Shown here: piece after piece, positions 1 to 4,853 of the stretch
Position numbering within the stretch: the stretch's first letter is position 1
Layout of the letters: each line of letters begins with the position of its first letter
Assembly (NCBI GenBank): GCA_050181295.1
Contig: JBFXDI010000177.1
Location: 1-7,236, forward strand
DNA length: 7,236 nt
Direction: 5' to 3'
From: JBFXDI01 sp050181295
GTDB taxonomy: Bacteria > Pseudomonadota > Alphaproteobacteria > Rhizobiales > Aestuariivirgaceae
Position numbers and translations under genes: made by a program
Notes under the pieces: generated by a model
Told to the model about the DNA's origin: nothing
The model's input: the letters and a program-made list of their open reading frames with translations, nothing else
The model's database searches: none

Positions 1-751
1 TGTGCAGCGGAGTGACGGAGATGCGGCCCTCGTAGAGCGCCTTGAGGTCAGTGCCATCGGCCGGGTTCGAGCGCTCGCGCCTGAAGCCGATCCAATAGTA
101 GTCGCGCTCGCGGAGATCCGTGCGCTGGTCGAGGTGGATAAGGTTCTGGTCGCGCTTGCCCTGGCGCGTCACCTCGATGCCCTTCACCTCGTCCGGCTCG
201 CAGTCGGGGAAGTTGACGTTGATGAGGACACCTGGTCCTAAGTCCATATCCTTGAGCTTGCGGACAAGCGCCGGGCCATGCTTTCGGGCCGTGTTCCACT
301 TCAGCTCGCTGCGGCGGATGCTGTAGGCCTGGCTCAGGGCGATCGAGCGCAGGCCGAGCGCGGTCCCTTCCATGGCGGCGGCGATGGTGCCGGAATAGGT
401 CACGTCGTCGGCGATGTTCTGGCCGCGGTTGACGCCTGAGAGCACGAGATCGGGTTCTTCCGGCATGAGCTTGCGGACGGCCATCAGAACCGAATCGGCG
501 GGGGTGCCGAGAACGGCGAAACGACGCTCGGCGAGCTTGCGCAGCCGCAAGGGAAAGGCGAGCGACAGCGAATGCGAGGCGCCGGACTGCTCGTTCTCCG
601 GCGCAACGGTCCAGACGTCGTCGGTGAGCTCGCGGGCGATCTCCTCCAGCACCTCGAGGCCCGGCGCATAGATCCCGTCATCGTTGGTGCAGAGGATGCG
701 CAAGGGGCGCTTGCGGGCAGTGGCCTTCTTGCGGGCAGGCGACTTAGGCAT
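1..751 (-). CDS. surE: 5'/3'-nucleotidase SurE (3' end of gene cut by window edge)
   Basis: SurE is a metal-dependent, cytoplasmic nucleoside monophosphate phosphatase of the survival-protein family. The 250 visible codons run from an ATG to the window edge with no stop. The family landmarks are all present: TNDDG (residues 22-26, with the metal-binding Asp pair D24/D25), SGAS with S56, SGVNRG with N108, the DDVTYSGTIAAAMEG block (115-129), and YEGRISVTPLH (240-250) near the family C-terminus. Only a short tail, perhaps 10-15 residues, should be missing. The ATG at 751 is preceded by an AGAGGG Shine-Dalgarno-like run, which supports this start. It gives a basic extension of about 16 residues (MPKSPARKKATARKRP) ahead of the point where E. 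coli SurE begins. A TTG at codon 17 would give the classical length but lacks a good ribosome-binding site. The gene follows serS in the same direction. In many alphaproteobacteria pcm comes next; that would lie outside this window. Confidence 0.95.
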   Translation of the reverse strand, partial: MPKSPARKKATARKRPLRILCTNDDGIYAPGLEVLEEIARELTDDVWTVAPENEQSGASHSLSLAFPLRLRKLAERRFAVLGTPADSVLMAVRKLMPEEPDLVLSGVNRGQNIADDVTYSGTIAAAMEGTALGLRSIALSQAYSIRRSELKWNTARKHGPALVRKLKDMDLGPGVLINVNFPDCEPDEVKGIEVTRQGKRDQNLIHLDQRTDLRERDYYWIGFRRERSNPADGTDLKALYEGRISVTPLH

Positions 752-762
752 GGTCCCTCTTT

Positions 763-852
763 CCGCTCATCCCCGCGAATGCGGGGATCCAGCGATAAGC
801 ACCGTCTCCATACGGCAGAGCCATGGGTTCCCGCTTTCGCGGGAACGAGCGG
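763..852. repeat. REP/BIME-like paired palindromic repeat between serS and surE
   Basis: Two perfect 8-bp hairpins face each other. Positions 769-776 pair with 781-788 (ATCCCCGC, loop GAAT). Positions 827-834 pair with 839-846 (GTTCCCGC, loop TTTC). The whole 90-bp unit is itself an imperfect inverted repeat, bounded by perfect 6-bp ends, CCGCTC at 763-768 and GAGCGG at 847-852. From general knowledge, 'CCCGCGAAAGCGGG'-type double hairpins are dispersed extragenic repeats in many Hyphomicrobiales genomes. It fills most of the 120-bp gap between the serS stop and the surE start, ending a few bases before the surE ribosome-binding site. Neither hairpin is followed by a T-run, so it is not a typical intrinsic terminator. 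Only one copy is in this window, so dispersal is inferred. Confidence 0.8.
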
Positions 853-871
853 ATTCTGGAGGACGCTTCGA

Positions 872-2152
872 TCATTGTCGGGCGATCATCTCGAGACCGG
901 CCATGTAGGGCTGCAGGACGTCAGGCACGAGAATGCTGCCGTCCTCCTGCTGATAGTTCTCCATGACGGCGACGAGCGCGCGTCCGACCGCCACGCCCGA
1001 GCCGTTGAGCGTGTGGACGAAGCGGGGACCCTTCGCGTCCTTCGGGCGATAGCGGGCATTCATGCGGCGGGCCTGGAAGTCGCCGCAGTTGGAGCAGGAG
1101 GAGATTTCCCGGTAGGCGTCCTGGCCGGGGAGCCAGACCTCGATGTCGTAGGTCTTGCGCGCCGCGAAGCCCATGTCGCCGGTCGAGAGCACGATGGTGC
1201 GGAAGGGAAGGCCCAGGCGCTTCAGCACTTCCTCGGCCGCCGCCGTCATGCGCAGATGCTCTGCTTCCGACTGCTCAGGCGTGGTGACGGAGACGAGCTC
1301 GACTTTCCGGAACTGGTGCATGCGGATCATGCCGCGCGTGTCGCGGCCGGCAGCGCCTGCCTCCGCGCGGAAGCAGGGCGTGTCGGCCGTCACGCGCAAG
1401 GGCAGGGCGGCCTCATCCGCGATCGCGTCCCGCACGAGATTGGTGAGCGAGACCTCGGCGGTCGGGATGAGCCAGTAGCCGGTCGTGATGCGGAACTGGT
1501 CCTCCTCGAACTTCGGAAGCTGCGCGGTGCCGAACATCGCCTCGTCGCGCACCAGGAGGGGCGGATTCACTTCCGTATAGCCGTGGGCTCCGGTGTGGAG
1601 ATCGAGCATGAAGGTCGCGAGCGCCCGCTCGAGCCTTGCGAGCGCGCCCTTCAGCACCACGAAGCGGGCGCCGGAGAGTTTTGCCGCCGTTTCGAAGTCC
1701 ATAAGCCCCAGCGCCTCGCCAAGCTCGAAATGCTGCTTCGGCGCGAAGTTGAATTTCCGCGGCTCGCCGATCCGGCGCAGCTCCTGATTGGCGGTCTCGT
1801 CGGCGCCCACCGGTACGTCGCCGGCCGGAAGATTGGGAATCCGCGCAAGGACTTCCTGGAGTTCGCTCTCGATCCGCTTGAGCTCCTGCTCCTCGCGCGG
1901 CATGCGCTCCTTGATGGCGGCGACCTCGGCCATGAGCGCCGAGGCTGTCGCCTCGTCCTTCTTCGCCTTGGCCTGGCCGATCTCCTTCGACGCCGCGTTC
2001 CGCCGCTCCTGCAAAGCCTGAAGGCTCGCGACGCCCGCGCGGCGCTTCTCGTCGAGCGCCATCAGCCCAGCCGATTCAGGCGCGAGATTGCGGTTCTTCA
2101 GCGCCCGGTCGAAGGCCTCGGGATTGTCGGCGATCCATCTGATGTCGTGCAT
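872..2152 (-). CDS. serS: Serine--tRNA ligase (seryl-tRNA synthetase)
   Basis: SerS charges tRNA-Ser (and tRNA-Sec where present) with serine through a seryl-adenylate, as a cytosolic homodimer of the class II synthetase fold. The 426-residue product has the usual family length. The N-terminal long coiled-coil arm that grips the tRNA extra arm covers roughly residues 30-105 and is rich in Lys, Glu and Ala. The catalytic core shows the serine-site TAE (231-233), class II motif 2 (FRAEAGAAGRDTRG, 261-274, then MHQFRKVE), the SSCSNCGDFQARR block (351-363) and motif 3 (NGSGVAVGR, 383-391, then AVMENYQQEDG). The ATG at 2152 gives the standard N-terminus (MHDIRWIADNPEAF). The frame stays open far upstream through tatC, but that is a shadow. 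The gene lies 68 bp downstream of tatC on the same strand and ends before the repeat that separates it from surE. A weak GAGG ribosome-binding site lies about 11 bases before the start. Confidence 0.98.
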   Translation of the reverse strand: MHDIRWIADNPEAFDRALKNRNLAPESAGLMALDEKRRAGVASLQALQERRNAASKEIGQAKAKKDEATASALMAEVAAIKERMPREEQELKRIESELQEVLARIPNLPAGDVPVGADETANQELRRIGEPRKFNFAPKQHFELGEALGLMDFETAAKLSGARFVVLKGALARLERALATFMLDLHTGAHGYTEVNPPLLVRDEAMFGTAQLPKFEEDQFRITTGYWLIPTAEVSLTNLVRDAIADEAALPLRVTADTPCFRAEAGAAGRDTRGMIRMHQFRKVELVSVTTPEQSEAEHLRMTAAAEEVLKRLGLPFRTIVLSTGDMGFAARKTYDIEVWLPGQDAYREISSCSNCGDFQARRMNARYRPKDAKGPRFVHTLNGSGVAVGRALVAVMENYQQEDGSILVPDVLQPYMAGLEMIARQ

Positions 2153-2220
2153 GGGTCCAGCGCCTCGTGGAGGCCGCTGTATAGGCGAAGAGCGCGCCGA
2201 GGCAAAGGCTTGGCCGGGCG

Positions 2221-3012
2221 CTATTCCCCCGCCGCGAGCGCGGCCGCCTCCTGCTCGCGCTTCTTCTCCACGAGCTTCACCGCGTAGATGGCAAGCTCGT
2301 AAAGGCCCCACAGCGGAATGGCGAGGCCGAGCTGCGAGAAGGGATCGGGAGGCGTGAAGACGGCCGCCAGCACCACCACGCCCACAATGGCGTAGCGGCG
2401 CTTGGAGCGGAGCTGCTCGGAGCTGACGATGCCGACCCGGCCCAGAAGCGTCAGGATAACGGGTAGCTGAAAGCAGATGCCGAAGGCGAGGATCAGCGTC
2501 ATGACGAGGCTCAGATACTCGCTGACGCGGGGCAGGAGCTCGATCACCGCCTCGCCATGGGCGCCCGACTGCTGGAAGCTCGCGAAGAATTTCAGCGCCA
2601 CCGGCATGATGAAGAAGAAGACGAGGCAGGCGCCCGCCAGGAAGAGAACCGGAGTCGCGATCAGGAACGGACGGAAGGCGGCGCGCTCGTTGCGGTAGAG
2701 GCCGGGCGCCACGAACATGTAGATCTGGCTGGCAATGATGGGAAAGGCCAGGAACAGGCCACCGAACATGCCGATCTTGAGCTGGGTGAAGAAATATTCC
2801 TGCGGTGCGGTGTAGATGAGGCGCAGATGCGTGTCGTCGCCGAGCGCCCAGCGATAGGGGAAGAGCAGCAGGTTGAAGATATCGGTCGCGAAATAGAAGC
2901 ACACGAGGAAGGCGATGACGAAGCCGATCAGCGCCTTGATCAGCCGCCCGCGCAACTCGATCAGATGCTCGATGAGCGGAGCCTGCGTCGAATCGATATC
3001 CTCCTGCGACAT
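2221..3012 (-). CDS. tatC: Sec-independent protein translocase subunit TatC
   Basis: TatC is the polytopic inner-membrane receptor of the twin-arginine translocase. With TatB it recognises the RR signal peptide. The 263-residue protein has the usual six hydrophobic segments, at roughly 25-45, 78-100, 117-140, 165-190, 207-222 and 226-245. Hallmarks are HLIELR (16-21) at the cytoplasmic N-terminus, part of the signal-peptide site; APGLYRNER (102-110) with the conserved Glu109; and FTPPDPFSQ (219-227). Where E. coli TatC has Glu170 in transmembrane helix 4 (FEVP), this protein has Gln182 (FQLP); I recall Gln there in other alphaproteobacteria, so this is probably a lineage variant rather than a defect. 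The start is 7 bp after the tatB stop, and the GAGG ribosome-binding site overlaps that stop, so translational coupling to tatB is likely. The C-terminal tail is short and charged. Confidence 0.98.
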   Translation of the reverse strand: MSQEDIDSTQAPLIEHLIELRGRLIKALIGFVIAFLVCFYFATDIFNLLLFPYRWALGDDTHLRLIYTAPQEYFFTQLKIGMFGGLFLAFPIIASQIYMFVAPGLYRNERAAFRPFLIATPVLFLAGACLVFFFIMPVALKFFASFQQSGAHGEAVIELLPRVSEYLSLVMTLILAFGICFQLPVILTLLGRVGIVSSEQLRSKRRYAIVGVVVLAAVFTPPDPFSQLGLAIPLWGLYELAIYAVKLVEKKREQEAAALAAGE

Positions 3013-3019
3013 GACCGCC

Positions 3020-3514
3020 TCAGGATCCTGCCGTCTCGACGGTTTTCTCGACCGCCTTCGTCTCAGGAGCAGGAGGGATTAAGGCGGGCGGCTGCGCCTC
3101 GGCCTGGTCCGCGACCGGAGCAGGGACGTCGGTCGCCTTCTCCTCAATCGCCGGGGCGGGGGTCGCCTCCTTGGCTTCCGGGGAAGCGGCGCCATTGGTG
3201 ACCGCGCCGTTGGCGGCGGCCGTCGGCGCGGAGGATTCGATGGCCTTCTTGAGGTCGTCCGCCTCCTTCTTGAGGTCCGGCGCGGTGGTGGAGAAGTCGG
3301 TCATCTTCGCGACCTCCTTCTTCACATCGTCGACGCCGGTATCGCGCATCGCCTCGTCGATATGGCTCTGGAACTCGCGCGCCATGCCCCGCATCTTCGT
3401 CATCATGCGGCCGATCATGCGCAGGAGCTGCGGCAGGTCCTTGGGGCCGACCACGATCAGCGCCACGATCGCGATCAGCAGCAATTCGCCGGAACTGATT
3501 CCGAAATCGAACAT
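3020..3514 (-). CDS. tatB: Sec-independent protein translocase subunit TatB
   Basis: TatB pairs with TatC in the receptor complex of the twin-arginine translocase. The 164-residue protein starts MFDFGISSGELLLIAIVALI, with one N-terminal membrane helix (about 6-22) containing the conserved polar Glu10. The VGPKDLP hinge (22-28) follows, then an amphipathic helix (about 29-60) rich in Met, Arg and Lys. MFD-x-G followed by GPxxLP distinguishes TatB from TatA. From about residue 70 the sequence becomes a low-complexity Ala/Pro/Glu/Val tail (about 95-164), which in this family is variable and expected to be disordered. A GGAG ribosome-binding site lies 11 bases upstream of the ATG. The gene follows tatA by 69 bp and is tightly joined to tatC. 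Confidence 0.96.
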   Translation of the reverse strand: MFDFGISSGELLLIAIVALIVVGPKDLPQLLRMIGRMMTKMRGMAREFQSHIDEAMRDTGVDDVKKEVAKMTDFSTTAPDLKKEADDLKKAIESSAPTAAANGAVTNGAASPEAKEATPAPAIEEKATDVPAPVADQAEAQPPALIPPAPETKAVEKTVETAGS

Positions 3515-3551
3515 GCGGGACGGAACTCCGAGCCCTTAAAGTCGCGTGCGG

Positions 3552-3583
3552 ACCGGCCAGCCCGCTCCGGCCGGCTTGCCGGT
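3552..3583 (-). promoter_or_regulatory. Intercistronic hairpin between tatA and tatB
   Basis: Positions 3552-3561 (ACCGGCCAGC) pair with 3574-3583 (GCTTGCCGGT) with one mismatch around a 12-base, GC-rich loop. The structure begins at the base directly after the tatA stop codon on the transcribed strand. No T-run follows it, only a TTTAA about 8-12 bases on, so a full intrinsic terminator is unlikely. A partial terminator or an mRNA 3'-end stabiliser that raises TatA over TatB is possible. That role is inferred; only the inverted repeat is seen. Confidence 0.45.
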
Positions 3584-3820
3584 TCAGGCCTCGCTCTTTG
3601 TCTTGGCCTGCATACCGCCGGCGCGGGTCGCCTCGTCGTGGTCGAGCGTGCGCACCGGATCGGCGGACTTCTCGTCCGGGTCCTCGGCAAGGCCCTTCTT
3701 GAAGCTCTTGATGCCCTTGGCCATGTCGCCCATGAGGCTCGAGATCTTGCCGGATCCACCAAACAGCACCAGCACGACGGCCAGAACGATCAGCCAGTGC
3801 CAGAGGGAAAAGGTACCCAT
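3584..3820 (-). CDS. tatA: Sec-independent protein translocase subunit TatA
   Basis: TatA oligomerises to form the transport-active element of the twin-arginine translocase in the inner membrane. The 78-residue protein starts MGTFSLWHWLIVLAVVLVLF, a single membrane helix (about 6-20). A Gly-Gly hinge (21-22) and the amphipathic helix KISSLMGDMAKGIKSFKKGL (25-44) follow, and the protein ends in a short charged tail. The start at 3820 is set by this conserved N-terminus and by an AAGGGAG ribosome-binding site about 9 bases upstream. A longer reading frame to 3940 adds 40 residues without TatA character and was not used. It is the first gene of the tatABC-serS-surE run. In many relatives scpB lies just upstream of tatA; here there is a 239-bp gap and then a VOC gene. 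Confidence 0.96.
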   Translation of the reverse strand: MGTFSLWHWLIVLAVVLVLFGGSGKISSLMGDMAKGIKSFKKGLAEDPDEKSADPVRTLDHDEATRAGGMQAKTKSEA

Positions 3821-3963
3821 AGTCCGAAACTCCCTTGATTGCGGCGCCCGTTGTTCCAACTGGCCGGAATGCCGGGCATCTGCCTGCAGCCCTGGATGCA
3901 ATCTGCGTGCCCCATATGGGAACGACGCGCGAAATTGCACTATGGCGGCTCGCGTTGGGCGGC

Positions 3964-3992
3964 ACTATCGCAGAAAGCCCCATCTGCCGCAA
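3964..3992 (-). promoter_or_regulatory. tatA: Candidate sigma-70 promoter for tatA
   Basis: On the minus strand TTGCGG (3992-3987) and GATAGT (3969-3964) are separated by 17 bases, a reasonable fit to a housekeeping promoter (3 of 6 and 4 of 6 consensus matches). Transcription would start near 3957, giving a leader of about 135 bases before tatA. The surrounding 239-bp gap (3821-4059) holds no supported gene. It also has a CCCATATGGG palindrome at 3911-3920 and two copies of GCACTAT about 25 bp apart, one of them overlapping this -10. No strong terminator for the VOC gene is visible, so read-through into tatA cannot be excluded. Confidence 0.35.
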
Positions 3993-4059
3993 CAAAACGA
4001 CAACCGCAAGGGAATGCCGAAATGCCAGCCGTCACAGGGAAATAGGCGTGTTCAGTGCG

Positions 4060-4476
4060 TCAGTCCGAGTGGCGCTTCGTCGCATCATAACGATGCCACG
4101 CGCAGGCGAGCTTGTTCCCGTCGGGGTCACGGACATAGGCGACGTAGAAGCTCGGCCCATAGAGCGCGCGGGTTCCGGGCGATCCCTCGCTGGTGCCGCC
4201 ATTCGCCGCGGCGGCGGCATGAAAGGCATCCACCTCGGCCTCATTCCGCGCCCTCAAGGCGATCATGGTGCCGTTGCCGGCGGTCGGAGGCTTGCCGTCG
4301 AAGGGCGGGCAGATCCAGAAGCTTACGCCGTTGTCATAATCCGGCCCCCAGCCAGCCCAGCCATCGGCGAGGTCGGGTGACCGCGGGATCGAGAGAGCGC
4401 CGAAAACAGCCTCGTAGAACTTCAGGGATCGCCCAAAGTCGCTTACGCCGACGGTGGTGTAGAGAATGGGGGTCAT
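4060..4476 (-). CDS. VOC (glyoxalase/bleomycin-resistance fold) family protein
   Basis: This 138-residue protein has the length and pattern of a single-chain vicinal-oxygen-chelate protein with two beta-alpha-beta-beta-beta modules. Module 1 opens with ILYTTVGVSDFGRSLKFYEA (residues 4-23), matching the family's 'strand, (V)xDLxxSxxFY' signature. Module 2 ends with the typical FYVAYVRDPDGNKLACAWH stretch near the C-terminus. Substrate and reaction cannot be told from sequence. Two usual metal-ligand positions look altered: Tyr6 where the first-strand His normally sits, and Ala where 'PDGNxxE' normally supplies Glu. It may therefore be non-catalytic, or may use another mechanism. The start at 4476 has an AGGAAGG ribosome-binding site. 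An upstream in-frame ATG would add 13 residues (MPHPALIRGRKAG), which are less family-like. The gene is divergent from rpmG and lies upstream of tatA on the same strand. Confidence 0.85.
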   Translation of the reverse strand: MTPILYTTVGVSDFGRSLKFYEAVFGALSIPRSPDLADGWAGWGPDYDNGVSFWICPPFDGKPPTAGNGTMIALRARNEAEVDAFHAAAAANGGTSEGSPGTRALYGPSFYVAYVRDPDGNKLACAWHRYDATKRHSD

Positions 4477-4484
4477 GCCTGCCT

Positions 4485-4507
4485 TCCTGCCTCGGATAAG
4501 GGCAGGA
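4485..4507 (-). promoter_or_regulatory. Inverted repeat overlapping the VOC gene ribosome-binding site
   Basis: Positions 4485-4491 (TCCTGCC) and 4501-4507 (GGCAGGA) form a perfect 7-bp inverted repeat with a 9-base loop. In the minus-strand transcript the 3' arm is GGCAGGA, which contains part of the AGGAAGG ribosome-binding site of the VOC gene, so folding could mask it. It may equally be a DNA-level site in the divergent spacer with rpmG. The repeat is seen; the control role is inferred. Confidence 0.35.
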
Positions 4508-4522
4508 TGAGGCATCGGTCCA

Positions 4523-4551
4523 TTGACATCCAGTGCCGATCGGGCGATATC
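4523..4551 (+). promoter_or_regulatory. rpmG: Likely sigma-70 promoter of rpmG
   Basis: A perfect -35 hexamer TTGACA (4523-4528) is followed after 17 bases by GATATC (4546-4551) as the -10. Transcription would begin near 4558, leaving a leader of about 38 bases. The -10 lies in overlapping dyads: GCCGAT/ATCGGC (4535-4540 and 4549-4554) and the palindrome CGATATCG (4545-4552). A regulator could bind there, though this is inference. The -10 itself matches consensus only at three positions. Confidence 0.55.
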
Positions 4552-4562
4552 GGCCGCCAACG

Positions 4563-4578
4563 GGCGCTCGCGAGCGCC
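4563..4578 (+). promoter_or_regulatory. Perfect 16-bp palindrome in the rpmG leader
   Basis: GGCGCTCGCGAGCGCC is a perfect dyad. In RNA it could fold as a 6-bp GC-rich stem with a CGCG loop, ending 3 bases before the rpmG AGGAG ribosome-binding site (4582-4586). It could act as a translational control hairpin or as an operator just downstream of the promoter. Chance in GC-rich DNA is also possible. Confidence 0.4.
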
Positions 4579-4595
4579 ATCAGGAGATTTCCGCC

Positions 4596-4763
4596 ATGGC
4601 CAAGGCCACGACCATCAAGATCAAGCTTCTTTCGTCGGAGGGCACGGGCGCCTTCTACGTGGCGAAGAAGAACAGCCGCACCAAGACCGACAAGCTGACC
4701 TTCCGGAAGTACGATCCGGTGGCCCGCAAGCACGTCGAGTTCAAGGAAACCAAGATCAAGTAA
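4596..4763 (+). CDS. rpmG: 50S ribosomal protein L33 (Cys-free form)
   Basis: L33 is a small protein of the large ribosomal subunit near the E site. The 55-residue product (beginning MAKATTIKIKLLSSEGTG, ending HVEFKETKIK) has the family length, and the strongly basic core YVAKKNSRTKTDKLTFRKYD (21-40) is diagnostic. It has no cysteines, so it is the zinc-independent form usual in proteobacteria. AGGAG (4582-4586) sits 9 bases upstream of the ATG and decides this start over an in-frame ATG at 4533. It is a monocistronic unit with its own promoter and terminator. It is divergent from the VOC gene and convergent with the ABC exporter genes, and is the only plus-strand gene in the window. Confidence 0.97.
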   Translation: MAKATTIKIKLLSSEGTGAFYVAKKNSRTKTDKLTFRKYDPVARKHVEFKETKIK

Positions 4764-4792
4764 GTCCCCCCGACAGGGACCAAGTTTTATCG

Positions 4793-4822
4793 TGCCCGGC
4801 CTTCGAGCCGGGCATTATTTTT
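4793..4822 (+). terminator. Intrinsic (rho-independent) terminator of rpmG
   Basis: An 8-bp perfect stem (TGCCCGGC, 4793-4800, with GCCGGGCA, 4807-4814) with a 6-base CTTCGA loop is followed directly by TTATTTTT. It lies 30 bp after the rpmG stop. Read on the minus strand it is followed by CGATAAAAC, with no T-run, so it should work poorly as a terminator for the permease gene whose stop lies at 4854. Confidence 0.92.
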
Positions 4823-4853
4823 GAGTTTCGCGCGCGGCCCCAGGAATCTTCGG

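Noticed and set aside
763..852. CRISPR-like or terminator reading of the paired hairpins
   Set aside because: There are only two inverted, non-identical units with no regular spacers, and no T-run after either stem.
572..2287. Long plus-strand open frame (571 codons) opposite serS
   Set aside because: It is an antisense shadow of serS and the repeat, with His/Arg/Gly/Leu-rich composition and no recognisable domain. The minus strand encodes a complete SerS with all motifs.
872..2902. A 676-codon serS frame suggesting a TatC-SerS overlap or fusion
   Set aside because: The part upstream of 2152 is out-of-frame reading through tatC. The standard SerS N-terminus begins at 2152 and TatC is intact in its own frame.
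3584..3940. A longer TatA starting at 3940
   Set aside because: The added 40 residues are hydrophilic and unlike any TatA. The ATG at 3820 has a good ribosome-binding site and the conserved N-terminus.
3144..3995. A 283-codon minus-strand frame across tatA and tatB
   Set aside because: Its Arg/Gly/Ala-rich translation has no domain and overlaps two clear Tat genes in other frames.
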